Shown here: positions 46,310 through 57,982 of the stretch, one piece after another
How positions within the stretch are numbered: position 1 is the stretch's first letter
How the letters are laid out: each line of letters starts with the position of its first letter
NCBI GenBank assembly: GCA_964019695.1
Contig: OZ026525.1
Coordinates: forward strand, 90,119,779-90,183,778
Direction: 5' to 3'
Origin: Loripinus fragilis
Taxonomy: Eukaryota; Mollusca; Bivalvia; Lucinida; Lucinidae
Length of the DNA stretch: 64,000 nt
Program-made: the position numbers and the translations under genes
The notes under the pieces: model-generated
Seen by the model: only the letters and a program-made list of their open reading frames with translations
What the model was told of the DNA's origin: nothing
The model's database searches: none

Positions 46310-46845
46310 GTGCAATAGGAACTAAAACTCTATCCTCGAAACTTAATGTAACAGTCTGTATGTCTGATTGTAAACCGAATCATGGTTAGTATAGCTATCG
46401 TTTCCTCTTTAATTGCGCCGATAGACCAGGCCTCAGGCTCAATTACGGCCCTGATTTGAAGCTTTAACTCGTCGGTTGGTGCCTAATGCTTGACTTTGGC
46501 TGGGTCCACGGTGGCTAGATTTGTGGTATTCTTAACTCTGACTATCATAGTGTGTTTTTGATTAGACTGTTAATCTGTGATGATACATTGCAATAGTTAG
46601 AAGCCTTGAGCGAGCTTAACAATTATTGTGTTTTAGCAACTGCAGAATCTAGGGCGAGTACCAGTTAAATGCATTCCGGCCCCACATTGACTTAGGCAGT
46701 TGTCCGTTCTAGGGCGGTGGTACTGGTGTTATCGGTTGTTGTTTCCATTATGGGGGCCCTGTGTTTGTTCTATGTTCTGTTTTGCCTTGCTTTGTGTCTT
46801 TTCAATTTTAACAGTTATATTGATGGGGAAGAGAGAGAGAGAGAG

Positions 46846-46876
<31 letters not shown>

Positions 46877-47035
46877 CAGACAGACAGAGACAGAGAGAAA
46901 GGGAATATGCTTTACTATTTTGGTCTTCCTGGTGTCTCTGTGATTGTTATTGTTCTGTAGCTCTTTCACATGGTGCCATGGTTGGTCTGCAGTGTGTGAT
47001 TGTGGTATTTCCTGATCATACTTACTTTTTTCGGT
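46310..47035 (+). pseudogene. PLE-A C-terminal coding remnant plus 3' tail
   Basis: 46330-46560 aligns with the end of the PLE ORF seen at 53.3 kb (CTGATTGTAAACCGAATCAT, TTTCCTCTTTAATTGCGCCG). A spacer and the PLE-A tail follow (GGGCGAGTACCAGTTAAATG to CTGATCATACTTACTTTTTT). A microsatellite, (GA)n then (CA)n, sits inside the tail at 46832-46885, where other copies read GGGGAAGAGAGAG. Confidence 0.65.
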
Positions 47036-47289
47036 GAACAGTGTAAGAAACTCTTTCTCAAATAAGTAGCCGAATTGCTAAAACGATCGCTCACCTGAGA
47101 GGCAAATCAGCATGATGTTTAGATACCATATTTTACGATGCTAAAAGGTAGGTAACTCTGAACTTGAAACAACGATCAGGCCTTAATTCAAACACAAGAT
47201 ATAATGCCGGTTCTGCTTATCTGCATGTATTAAAAAACACTGAATTAAAATGGCCAAGACAACCTGAGGAAACCATATTTTCAGACCTC

Positions 47290-48440
47290 CAAGCGTAGCT
47301 TAGGGGCCCCAAGGGGTTTTGGGGATCTGGGGAGAATGGCTATTTATTTTCAGGGATCTGAGGAGCACTGGCAACTATTTCAGGGGAGCTGGGGAGCTGG
47401 GGAGCAAGCTCATAGTTTTGGGGATCTAGGGAGCCCTGCCAAAAAGCAAAAAAATAAAGGAAAAACCTCCATTTTGTTTGATTTTTTAAAAATTCTTCTG
47501 CTCCCCCAGACCCCCCTTTTAAGTTCGAAATTGAATAATTTTACTATAGCATGCACATCTATGTTGGTTGGAAAGAAAATATAGCAATTAAATTCTGTTG
47601 TTGTTGATTTAGTAACCTTAAAATTGTTGATTTTTAGGATGGTAATCACATACTTAGGAATGCCCAGATTGCACCAGATCGCACTGTTTTTATCAAAATT
47701 TTCCAGGGAGAGCATGCCCCCGGACCCCCCTAGCATGAGTGTGCCTCTTTATTGTTACAGGGCTACCTATGCACCTGCTATGTAATCCTCTCATTAGATA
47801 TTAGCTCATTTTAATAAAGGAAATTTGAAGAATACTTAAAGTTAAACAAGCATATAATAGGGGACTGATAGCAATTATTGTAGAGAAGACATTTTATGGT
47901 TACAAAAAAATAAATGCTTTCACTTTGTCAAAAAATATCTAGTTTAAGATGTTGGAAAAAATCAGCCCCTGCCCCCAACCAGAAAAACAAATGGTCTGTC
48001 TCTAATTAAAAAAAAACAAATCTAGAGAGCATTCCTCCATGCCTACTCTACTAGGTACAGCAATAGCATTTTAAGGATAGCCTCATACTTCAAGCCATAT
48101 ATCATGAATGCATTTCAATGAAATAATTATATGTCATGTAGTCCATGGCTAAGCCCTGTCTTTACATGTATAAGGCAAAATATAAAGTGCGCTCTTGTAT
48201 AGTTCATAGTTTAAAAAGTATGTAATTTTAATCCTACGGAAAGAAAAAATACATTTTAGGGGGAATTGACTTGTATTTTGGGGGATTTGGGGAGAAGCTG
48301 AACTACTTTTAGGGATTTGGGGAGCAAAGCAAAATACTTAAGGGAGCGGAGTAAAATATTTTCAGGGACCTGGGAAGATCAATGCATTATTTTCAGGGAT
48401 CAAGGAAGCACAGACCACCCCCTGGGAGGGCCTCAGCTTA
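47290..48440. repeat. GGGGATCTGGGGAG-type low-order repeats
   Basis: Short blocks GGGGATCTGGGGAGAA, TTTCAGGGATCTGAGGAGCA and ATTTGGGGAGCAAAGC recur at both ends of the interval, with more unique DNA between (47500-48240). No gene. Confidence 0.5.
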
Positions 48441-48449
48441 CATCCATAG

Positions 48450-49495
48450 TCAGTAGTGGGATCAGCGAAATTTCGAACTCATCCAAGCTCTAATGGTTGT
48501 CCTTGTTAACTACGAGAATAAGAAAGATCCATTCTAAAACGAAAGTTTTAGAGCGGTCGCAACATTTATTCCATCGTAGGTCTATGGGGATATTTTCAGA
48601 CGTCGAATGGCAGAAAAATCTGCAGTCGTAGGTCGGATCTGGCTGAAATTCGAACTTTTCCAATCCTCATTGCCTAAAAATGAAGAAAATCCAATCAAAA
48701 ATGAAAGTTCTTGAGTTGTCAGAATATTATTCATCAATTTTAGAAGCTTAAGGAGAGCTAACTCTGTAGTGGCCGAAATTCAAAGTCATCCAAGCTATTA
48801 TTGCTGTCCTTGTTACCTGCCATAATAAGGAATAATCATTTAGAAACGAAGGCGCTAATGTGCTCACATCATTCCCCCATTATAGGTGTATGGGAATTTT
48901 TCCAGATGTTCAAGGGCAGCTTTCTCCGCAGACTCTGGTCCGATCTCGCCGAATTAAAAACCCATCCAAGATTTTATAGATGTCCTTGCTATCCACAAGA
49001 ATGCAGACGATCCAATAAAAACATGCTAGAGTGCTCACAACATTATGCATTGATTTTCAGACGCTCAAGGGCAGCTTACTCAGTAATTGGTGATGGGATC
49101 TGGCAGAAATGCAAACTCATCCAAGCTGTTATGGATATCCTTGTTACCTGCAAGAATGCTGAAGATCCATTTAAAAATGAACACAATAGAGTGCTCATAG
49201 CATTTATCCCATTATAAGAATATGAGAATTTTCCAGACATGCAAGGGTAGCTAACTCCGCAGACCCTGGTCTGATCTTGCCACATTTCAAACCCATCTAA
49301 GATTTTATAGCTGTCCTTGGTGTCTGCAAGAACGAAAATGATACAATCCAAACTGAAGGAGCTAGAATGCTCATAACATAAATCATTGATTTTTAAGACG
49401 CTTAAGGGCAGCTAACCCAAGAGTTGGTAATGGGGTCTGACAGAAAATCAAACTCATCCAAGTTTTTATGGTTGTCCATTGTTACCTTCAAGAAT
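48450..49495 (+). repeat. Tandem ~190 bp units, about five copies
   Basis: Units repeat AACTCATCCAAGCT, TTGTCCTTGTTACCTGC, AATCCATTTAAAAATGA-like text, GAGTGCTCAYAACATTAT, TTTCAGACGCTCAAGGGCAG and TGATGGGATCTGGCAGAAAT. The open frame at 48801-49217 (138 aa) spans these units and is not supported as a gene. Confidence 0.7.
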
Positions 49496-49499
49496 AATG

Positions 49500-49700
49500 A
49501 AGTAAGAAAGGTGGCAAAGATCAGGAATTGATACAATCAAGAACCAAACCAGACCTGGGAGGGCAGTGGCTCAGTTGTTGAGTGCTTGACGAGAGACCGA
49601 AGGGCCACGGGTTCGAGCCTCACCAGCGTCAGTCCTTAATCAGCAGGTGACCACAAGGCAGCAATGAACAGACACAAGAGCATGATAAATACAAGACATG
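49500..49700 (-). repeat. PLE-B tail with an internal SINE head
   Basis: 49501-49557 (GCAAAGATCAGGAATTGATA, ACAATCAAG) and 49640-49700 (CAGCAGGTGACCACAAGGCA) are antisense PLE-B tail. Between them, 49558-49634 is a SINE head (GGGCAGTGGCTCAGTTGTTG, CCACGGGTTCGAGCCTCACC). It replaces the central part of the tail. Confidence 0.75.
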
Positions 49701-49729
49701 ACGTCGCTTCAATGCTTAAGTGTTGTAAG

Positions 49730-50480
49730 TGACATTTTGGTCAAAATTGACTTATGTATACCGTTGGAAAGGGGATCTAATGTTCTATCTACTGTTAAAG
49801 GTTTCATTTGCCTATCTCTTCCTTGTAAGCTTAAAATCGCTGTGCATGTCTGTTCTATCTAAAAAAAAGTCAATTTCGTTCAGTGCTATAGTGTTCTAAG
49901 TGATTTACATCCGATGACCGGTGTTGATTTATGTCACGTGACTGAGTGAGTTCAGTGTCATACTGTTATATCTACCAAAAGTCACTTGCTTTGAAGAAAT
50001 TGGTAAAATTCGCAGTTACCTCCCTTACATAAATTTAATGTCCTTAATTGAAGTGGTTTGTAGTAGTAATGACAAACGTATGGCTACATCTGCTACTTTT
50101 AGTTCCAGATAACCCATTCAGTCAAAAATATTATACAAATTGACTCCATGGACAGAATAATAAGCTGTAGAAACCGATTACCTCCCTTACACATATTTTA
50201 ACTGCTTAAATTTAAGTGATTTGTTGATGTAATAACAAAGTTATGGCAAAATCTACTACTTTTGGGTCCAAATAATCGGTTCAGTCTTAATTATTATACA
50301 AATTGACCTCATGGACAGAAAAATAAACTGTAGAAGCAGATTACCTCCCTTACACAATTTTTTACAGCCTAATGTGTGCGGTTTGTCGTTGTAATGCCAA
50401 ACACATGACAAAATCTGCTACTTTTAGGTACAGATATTCAGTTCTGTTCAGAATATTAAACAAATTGACTCCATAAAAAA
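49730..50480 (+). repeat. Tandem ~163 bp units
   Basis: TTACCTCCCTTACA begins near 50016, 50178 and 50341. Each unit then has AAATCTACTACTTTTGG, TATACAAATTGACTCCATGG and AATAATAAGCTGTAG. A phrase CACTATAGCACTGAAA brackets the array (50540, 50770). Confidence 0.75.
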
Positions 50481-50514
50481 TGGTAAGTGAGTATGATCAG
50501 GAAATCCCACAATA
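50481..50514 (-). mobile_element. Very short PLE-A 3' stub inside a tandem unit
   Basis: GGTAAGTGAGTATGATCAGG and AAATCCCACAATAG interrupt a tandem unit between its GACTCCAT and AATAATAAGCTGTAG blocks, which are close together in the other units. It is the last ~34 bp of the PLE-A tail. Confidence 0.75.
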
Positions 50515-50779
50515 GAATAATAAGCTGTAGGAAAAGATAGAACACTATAGCACTGAAAGCAGAAGGCGATTCTTAGGGCATAATGCTCTATCTGCAAACT
50601 GAAAAATGCTCGTAGATTCCATATTTCTGTGAAATTTTCTTAAAGTTGATTTACACTGTATGGATATATTTAACCCTCTGGTATTATTCAAAAGTCTTTG
50701 ATAATAGAGGCATCGAAAATCAGGCTAATACTATTTTCAAACTCATTTTTCTCAAAACTTGTCCAATGGTAGATAGGAC

Positions 50780-51990
50780 ACTATAGCACTGAAACGACGA
50801 TGAATAGCATAAATTATCCACAAAATAAGTACCGCCTTGGAACGGTCAGTAAAGATATTTTACTGGAGGGCTTAAACTCGTTTCACAGCGCCAGCCTCAC
50901 CTTTAGTTCAGATGTGGATCAAGACACAAAGATGTTTGGTTTGCACGAAAGACCCCTAATATATTTATGCATCATATCCTAGAAAATATAACTAGAAAAG
51001 CAAACATAGGGACTCAAGAGTACATAAAACTGAATACATGAGGAAAAGATATCATACAGGTAAAACTGGTGAACCTGACAACAGCCAAAACTTCAGGCCC
51101 CTACCACACTTCAATAGATAAGTCTTTAAGTAGGAACCGTCATAGTGCCTGAAGTCCAACAACCCACAAGCGTGCAATTAAAGAGGAAAGCAAGGTTGCG
51201 CATCGTGAAGGTTGACCACTAAGCATGTAGTCTGGTGCAATACATTAATGTTATAGCCAATCTTTTTATAATGAGAAATACGCTGAACAAATTATTAGAG
51301 CCAACAATCTTCTTCACTGAATACACCTAGTCACCATAGAAATCGACTTCTGAAAGTTCTTGGTGCAAAAGAGATTTAAGTCCAACTTAGAATTTAGTTA
51401 TCAAAACATAGTATCGCCAATAAAATTTAGAAAAGGTTTTTCGAAGTTTATGGTACCAATGGCTTTGTTTAAGAAGTTTCTGAATTCGCAATCTATTGCG
51501 AGTGTTGAAGTCAGCAACATGGCAATATGCTCTAGCAAAACAAAGGAGTTTAGAGATACAGACTCCATAGGATGTAGAGCGAAGAATATCACCATCTAAA
51601 ATGGGAAATTGACTATTTCAAAATCGAAATCTTCACGTTTATCATACGTTTTGGTAGAAGAATATCATTAGAAATGGACAAATGCAAGTCAAAAACGCAG
51701 CTTTTGTATCAGAGGTATTAGCTTTATTAAGTTGCAGCTCTGGGGTATTTTTGACTTGCCATATAGTCAGAATAAACATTACTAATGTTTAAAATATCAT
51801 CCAAATATCTGGATGTAGTGTTAATAGGATCAATAATATCAGCTTGCTAATCATCAGAAAGAGACATAATAAAATACCTTCCATAAGGAAACAAGTATAA
51901 ATAGGCAACCAGGGTAGCAACATAGGCACCCCAACTACTTGTCTTTACAAGATTGGGGTAAAACTCTTCTGCAATAAGGCATATCAATGC
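50780..51990 (-). pseudogene. PLE-B copy, RT body and 3' region, broken
   Basis: On the minus strand, 51990-51357 gives decayed RT peptides (a GVPM- and LSDD-like start, then ELQLNKANTSDT and KREDFDFEIVNFPF) in shifting frames. 51330-51110 is the conserved C-terminus (antisense of YKKIGYNINVLQQTACLVVN). 51000-50810 is the mid 3' region (ACCGCCTTGGAACGGTCAGT, GGAGGGCTTAAACTCGTTTC). Frames at 51360-51599 on either strand are fragments of this. Confidence 0.75.
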
Positions 51991-52019
51991 TTATATTGTA
52001 TGGTGATTAAGTTTATAAA

Positions 52020-52350
52020 TTCAAAAGAATTGTTGAAATACCAAATTTTAGTGATCAATTCAAAAAGATTATTAAACTTTATATAAAGTTTGGATATAGC
52101 TTGGATGTCATGCGATAGTCTGCATGCCTGGTTTTAAACCCAATCACAACAGCTAGCTATGGTTTCCTCTTAAATTGCACGACAGTGGGTCAGGCCAACG
52201 ACTCTGACGTAAAGCTTTTATCGGTGGGTTGGTGCCTGAAACGTATCTGTAGCTTGGCCCATCGTGGCGCAACTGTTGGTTTTCTTTAGCTCATACTATC
52301 CGTGAGTCGTGAGCCATTTTCTTTGATTATCCCTAATCACATGCTCCGCA
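52020..52350 (+). pseudogene. PLE-A C-terminal coding remnant
   Basis: With one stop, the plus strand reads KRIVEIPNFSDQFKKIIKLY, then GYSLDVMR and ACLVLNPITTASYGFLLNCT, the typical end of this PLE ORF. An AHRGATVGFL stretch follows. It is truncated on both sides and oriented opposite to the copy at 50780-51990. Confidence 0.7.
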
Positions 52351-52586
52351 GGGGGGTATAAATATGTAGAATTTTGACAATCTCAGGGGTTCAATTACAT
52401 GTAGATTCATGTAGAATATGTAGATTTATGTTGGATTCAGGTTTCCTTTTGGCATGAAATCAATTAACAAGCATTTGCCAAATATACTTGAAACAAAAAA
52501 GTCCTTTTACACTTTTAATACATGTACCTTTTTTTGGTATTTGTGAGAGATATATTATATGTGTTTAATTCATATTAATAATAGTA

Positions 52587-52912
52587 AATGAGTATGATCA
52601 GGAAATACCACAATCACAAACTGCAGACAACCCAGTGGCACCGTGAGGAAGAGTCGCTCAACCATCACGAGAAACCAGGAAGACAAATTAAGCAAAGCAA
52701 TCAGCTCTCTCTTCCCCATCAAGATGATTGCAATACTAAAATGGACATAGAGTAACGTACAACAAAACATAGAACACTTACAGACTCCCACAATGGGAGT
52801 AACAATAAACAGAAAGTCAACAACAACAGAACCACCGCCTTAGAACGGACAGCAGCCTAAGCCACCGGGGGGCTTAAATGCATTTTACTGGTACCAAATC
52901 TTCGCCCTAAAG
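52587..52912 (-). repeat. PLE-A 3' tail, antisense
   Basis: TAAATGAGTATGATCAGGAA to GGTACCAAATCTTCGCCCTA, a close match to 40263-40595 and therefore among the youngest tails here. Confidence 0.85.
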
Positions 52913-53014
52913 TCTGATCAATTATTCATAAGACAGTTGAGTTATATGGTTTTCTTTTCATGAATGCAACCACAAGACCCTTATTAAACATGTAAGGGGG
53001 CCAAATTAAGTGGC

Positions 53015-53960
53015 ATTAAAATGCCAAAAGAAGTTGGGATTTCAATGGGCACTACTTGTGCTTCCCTGGTTGCTGATTTATTCCTGTTTTGTTATGAGAG
53101 GGAATTTATGATGTCTCTTTCTGATGATAAGCAGGCTGATGTTATTGATGCGGTTTACACTACATATCTCTTGCGCCAAGGACTTTCTGAGCTTGAATTT
53201 CAATGGTGACTTGGTGTATAAATGGAAGAAGATTGTTGGCTCTTATAATTTATCAGAGCAGTTCATTTAAATAAATTCCCATTATGCAAAGATTGGCTAT
53301 AACATTAATGTATTGCAACAGACTGCATGCTTAGTGGTCAACCAAATCAGGGTTGGCAACTTTGATCTTCTCTTTAATTGCACGCTGGTGAGTCGGACTT
53401 CAGACTCTTTGACGGTTCCAACTTAGCAATTGATGAGCTGGTAGGAACCTGATGCTTTGGCTGTTTGTGGGGCCCTTTGGGGTTTACCTGTTGGATTTCT
53501 TTTGCTCCAGTATTCGGTTTTATGAGTCCTTATATTTGCTATATCTCTTTGTTATATCTTGATTTATATCTTCTAGGATATGATGCGTTGATAAGTTAGG
53601 AGTCTTTCATGCAAATTAAATATCTATGTGTCTTGATCCACATCTGAATTAAGGGTGAGGCTGGTGCTGTGAAACCGGTTTAAGCCTTCCAGTAAAATAT
53701 ATTTTACTGACCGTTCCATGGTGGTACTTTTATTTTTTGACCATTTGTGTTATTTCTGTCTTGTGTTTGCTATGCCTTTGTATGCGTCTGTTTATATGTG
53801 CCTTGTGGTCACCTGCTGGGAAAGGACTGAACTCTTGGCTGTCCTTTGTGGAGTCCAACTGTTAGTTGTCACTTTCCCATTGGTATCCTTGGTCAGACGT
53901 GGTACTTAATTGTATTGATTCCTGTTTTTTGCATCCTTACTTACTTTTCAAAACGCATTA
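53015..53960 (+). pseudogene. PLE-B copy with RT motif, C-terminus and complete 3' region
   Basis: 53021-53150 encodes GISMGTTCASLVADLFLFCY EREFMMSLSDDK, a core Penelope RT motif region. An internal deletion removes the YLDD segment; LRQGLSELEFQW and the C-terminal INVLQQTACLVVNQIRVGNF follow. 53420-53960 is the non-coding 3' region, including GGCTTAAACCGG-like text, TGCCTTGTGGTCACCTGCTG and a final CTTACTTAC. The 63-residue frame at 53718-53909 is tail sequence. Confidence 0.8.
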
Positions 53961-54186
53961 CTTTTTAGGTGTAACTGTAGCTCTGAGTTTGGACAATTTA
54001 TACTTTTAAGACCCAGTCTAGGACGCATGCTCTGCGATTGCTGTTTAATGCTCCAATCAGTCCCGATCACCTGACGAGCAACACACATTAGAGTGATGTT
54101 TTGTGTCCATACCCCTTTTTGCGACCTTTACAGTGCTTTCAGTGGAATTTCCCATTGCAAATTGTTTGCCATTTTCTCTTTCAAAG

Positions 54187-54360
54187 TAAGAAGGAGGGCA
54201 AAGATAAAGAATTGATAAAATCAAGCACCACAACTGACCCAGGATACCAATGGGGAAGTGACAACTTCACAATTATACATCACAATGTAAGTAAGGGTGC
54301 AAAGATCAAGAATCGATACAATCAAGTACCACACCTGATCCAGGATACCAATGGGTGAGG
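54187..54360 (-). repeat. Two PLE-B tail ends in direct tandem
   Basis: GTAAGAAGGAGGGCAAAGAT...CACAACTGACCCAGGATACC (54187-54290) is followed immediately by GTAAGTAAGGGTGCAAAGAT...CACACCTGATCCAGGATACC (54291-54360). Tandem copies recall the pseudo-LTR arrangement of PLEs. Confidence 0.75.
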
Positions 54361-54796
54361 TTAGTATTTTTTATCAGATGATCTATCCACATACTCTCTG
54401 CTGATGTCAAAACGAATCACTGGTAAAAGAAATCAAATGTCATCAGAAATAAAGCTTTTCGAAATAACTAAAGATTACTTTCTTTAATTCAAAGGGAGAT
54501 AATTTCAATGTTAACCATTTTTAGATACTATACGTCAAAGACAAAATGTCTGGTCGTATTTAATGATCAATTGATATCCCTTTAAAAAGCGTGCTCAAAT
54601 CTTTTGTTTTAGGAAAGGCCGATTTTGTGTCTGAATGAAAGTACAAAAAACTCAAAAGAAGATTAATTAGCTTAAGTCATTTTGCTATCGCAAGTGCCAG
54701 GAATTCATCGCAATTTTTTATTTGGTTTATTTAAAAAAATCATTAAAGATATATCCAGAAGTTGGAATTGAAAAGTTACTTTTAATTTTAAGCATA

Positions 54797-55205
54797 CATG
54801 ATCTGGGACATGATATTTCCAGCAATAAGGTATGTGCGACCAGGAAATCCTCAGATAGCCTGCACATACGCGCAGTCTGATCAGAGCATTTGCTAGTCGC
54901 TTAAATATTAGATGAGTATTAAGCTACTGGTGGAACATCATTTAGACTTTCTAAGCTTAAATGAGGCTGCACATGCTCGTCTGAAGCTACACATGTCAAA
55001 ATGCCACATTGTTGGGAATCACATGTTGGGGCTCATTTTGAGATGATTCGAAATCACATTTTGTAGTAAGTGAAACTTGAATCAGCATGCACAGTTATGT
55101 TATAACAAAACTGTACAACCTTGTGCACAATGTGTTCATTTCGTTTAGACATGGAGTGCATTAATACACTGGTCAAAATAGATATAGCCATGCCGAAAAC
55201 TTCCG
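54797..55205. mobile_element. MITE family A, copy 6, with duplicated flank
   Basis: The MITE is 54797-55036 (CATGATCTGGGACATGATAT to ATCACATGTTGGGGCTCAT). 55037-55205 is the inverted copy of the flank at 9005-9177. Confidence 0.8.
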
Positions 55206-55344
55206 CTTGAATATTCTATGACTGTTAAGCTATTGACTGAACACCATTTGGAGTTCCTAAGGTAAACAGGGGGCTGCCACAGGCTCGTCTGAGTCTACAC
55301 TTGTCAAAATGCCACATTGTTGAAAATCACATGTCGTGTCTCAT
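55204..55344. mobile_element. MITE family A, copy 7, half element
   Basis: Only the right half is present, from GCTTGAATATTCTATGACTG to ATCACATGTCGTGTCTCAT. Confidence 0.75.
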
Positions 55345-55539
55345 ATATGAGACTATTACTCCAATGACTATAACCATAGCCTTAATGTGTTTTGTTTTGC
55401 TTTGGGTATGACATACACAGCGCATAGAAAAGGGATGCACATGAAATAACATACTTTTTATTAGTGAGGGATACTTTATATTCAAAGAAATTTTGTATGA
55501 ATTTTCTCCCCCAAAAACGAACAAATATGGCATTTTTCT

Positions 55540-55705
55540 TTCTTATGCTGTCTTATCTGTTTCTTGCAGCCTTGTGATTACCTGTTGGTAAAAGGCTGAC
55601 CTCTTGGGTCTCTTGTGTGTGGCGTTTCCTTGCGTTTTGTCACTTTCCCAAGTAGTATCTGTGACAAGGTGTGGTACATTATTGTATCGATTCCTAAAGT
55701 ATGTC
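55540..55705 (+). repeat. PLE-B 3' tail, sense, diverged
   Basis: GCCTTGTGATTACCTGTTGG, AAAAGGCTGACCTCTTGG and GACAAGGTGTGGTACATTAT mark the tail. The minus frame at 55543-55752 runs through it and is not a gene. Confidence 0.7.
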
Positions 55706-55802
55706 TTCCTCCTTTCTTTTAAATGAAATGTTTCAAATTGGTGTCTTGCCAATAGTACATTCCTATTTAAGCAGCCTCAAATCTCTTAGGTAACAAACGA
55801 AA

Positions 55803-56000
55803 TTAGTATGACCAGGAAATAAAACAACCACGCTTAAGGCTATACCTTGGAATGGTCAATAAAGCAAAAGTACCAGATGGTTCAAACATGTTTGATGGCG
55901 CCAACGTCACCCTTATTTCTGAAGTGGATCAAAAGAAAAGATGTTTGGTTCACATACAAGATCCTTGGCTTATCTATATGTTTTATCTAGTAAAATTCAA
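55803..56000 (-). repeat. PLE-A stub and PLE-B mid 3' region
   Basis: 55803-55835 (AGTATGACCAGGAAATAAAA) is a PLE-A stub. 55845-55990 (CTTGGAATGGTCAATAAAGC, GGCGCCAACGTCACCCTTAT, CTGAAGTGGATCAA) matches the antisense of the PLE-B middle 3' region. Confidence 0.6.
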
Positions 56001-56114
56001 TATATAAAAAGGAGATAAAACAAAAAAATGGATTGTATATACAACTGAATACTGTAGTAAAAGAAACCCAACAGTAAAACCCCGGTGGGTCCGACGGCAG
56101 ACGAAACATCAGCA

Positions 56115-56512
56115 AAGTAAGTAAGGGTGCAAAGATCAGGAATCGATACAATCAAGTACCACACCTGACCCAGGATACCAATGGGAAAGTGACAACCTCA
56201 CAGTAGACACCACAAACGAGAGCCAAGAGGTCAGTCCTTTCCCAGTGGGCCCGCCAAACAGCCAAAGCATCAGACCCCTACCATTTCATCAATAGATAAA
56301 TCTTCAAGTCGGAACCGTCATAGAGTCTGAAATCTGACCCACCGGCGTGCAATTAAAGAGAAAACCAAAGTTACCAACAGTGACTGGGTTGACAACCAAG
56401 CATGCAGTCTGTTGCAATACATTAATGTTATTGCCAATCTTTTTATAATCGGAAATTATTTTAAACCAGTTTGTAAAAATTTTGGTTAACTTATCGTAAA
56501 GACTCTTCATAT
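56115..56512 (-). pseudogene. PLE-B C-terminal coding remnant fused to its tail
   Basis: 56304-56510 encodes, on the minus strand, WFKIISDYKKIGNNINVLQQ TACLVVNPVTVGNFGFLFNC, the family's C-terminus. It is joined directly to the tail at 56118-56250 (GTAAGTAAGGGTGCAAAGAT, CCACACCTGACCCAGGATAC). The usual middle 3' region is missing here but lies next door at 55845, suggesting rearrangement. Confidence 0.75.
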
Positions 56513-56514
56513 GA

Positions 56515-57927
56515 AAGTTGAGTTCAATTGGCTTAATGGTTTCTGAGTAAACTATGTTTTAATACATTGATGGGACTCCAACATGAGGGACCTCTGCTGA
56601 AACGTCAAAGGTCAACCTATACTTTTGAAACTTATTTATAGTCACTGTCTCATTTGATTGAACATTTACAGTGACTATAATGACTTTAAACAGTTTTCAA
56701 AACACTCATCTTTTTAAAAAATCCCATTTGAATGCATTAGGAAGCAAATTTGACATTGACGTTAACTAAGTCAAGGACAACCTAGGACCATCATTTGAAC
56801 AAAATTGGTAGGCCAAATATCCACAATGCCCCATACTGTAACATGTATGGTGTTTATCTGTTTCGTATTTTGTTTACTAAGTTTCTGTTGACCCAGATAT
56901 TGGAGATATTGATGGCAAACAAGTTGTTGTAAACAAGGTATTTATTTGGTTATAAGTTTTTTTCTAGAATGATGACTTATCATCTTGAAATAGAAAATGT
57001 ATTGTCATGGAAGTTTCAGGAAAAGTCCAGAATTTTCTAGAAGTTTCTTTTCCATGCCAATAAAAGCTTTGAGTAGGTTCTGGAAGTAAGTGGAATCTTC
57101 CAGGAAAATGTAGAACTTTAAATAACCCATGTACTGATTTATATTTAGCATATGATATCATAGTTGTTACTTGATCGTTCTGGGACTTTCTTAAACAGTA
57201 TAATAAGGGATATTTTTTCATAAGGGCATCTTTGAAATAATTTCACCATTTAAAAGTCTAAACCTTTTGTGCTGGAATTCTATACTGGAATTTTGTGTTT
57301 AATTTATTCATTCTTGATTATTCTGGATTATTAAGTTTTGGATTTAGACTTAGTGTTCATTTGGATTTAACTTCAAAATCTGGGGATCAGAAACTACTGA
57401 AAGAGCTGTGTTGAAAAATATTCTGAGGGACAGTTTGGACATATAAGGTACTGTAAATTAGACTTTCTTTGATCGTATAAATATTTTGCATTGCTCTTGT
57501 AAATGATATTTTTTTATCTTTAATAAATTTTGTCAAATTTTAAAAGTGCTTTTTGCTGACTTTCTAATATCAAAATATGGTTTCCTAAATTTGTTTCTAG
57601 TTACGCCTGGCATGTAACAATACCAAGTCCCAAGGTCATCGGCCTTCTACTTCTGGAAAAGAAGGTTTTTAAAGGGTTTTACCATATATGGGCTGGGCGG
57701 CCATCTTGGTCATGTTACCAGGACCATTTAAACTAACTTTTGTTCCCAATCCTAAGAATTCTTCATATGAAATTTGAGTTCAATTTGCCCTGTGGTTTCA
57801 GAGGAGAAGATGTTTAGAAAAATTGATGGAGGACTGGCGGAAGGACGACAGACGGATGACAGTTGATGGAGTCTGTGGTTTACTAATACCTCACCATGGA
57901 GCCTCCGGCTCTGGTGAGCTAAAGAAC
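56515..57927 (-). repeat. TTAGCTCACC-family element
   Basis: Its right end reads ACCTCACCATGGAGCCTCCG, then GCTCTGGTGAGCTAA, preceded by GACGACAGACGGATGACAG. Units with TTCATATGAAATTTGAGTTC-AATTTGCC occur at 56508 and 57765. The middle is unique-looking and carries an unassigned 85-residue minus frame (56964-57221). Confidence 0.5.
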
Positions 57928-57982
57928 TGCAAGTGAAAGTGTCCCACTCTTTTAAGAGTCAAAACTTTTTGTTACTTATAAA

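Noticed and set aside
48801..49217. 138-residue plus-strand ORF
   Set aside because: It spans diverged ~190 bp tandem units whose other copies carry stops. No domain was recognised.
56085..56125. Possible degraded hammerhead ribozyme (GGTGGGTCCGACGG...GACGAAAC), of interest because PLEs can carry such ribozymes
   Set aside because: The CTGATGA core is not present, and the aligned positions of other PLE-A and PLE-B copies (46470, 51080, 53450, 58490) do not preserve a hammerhead core.
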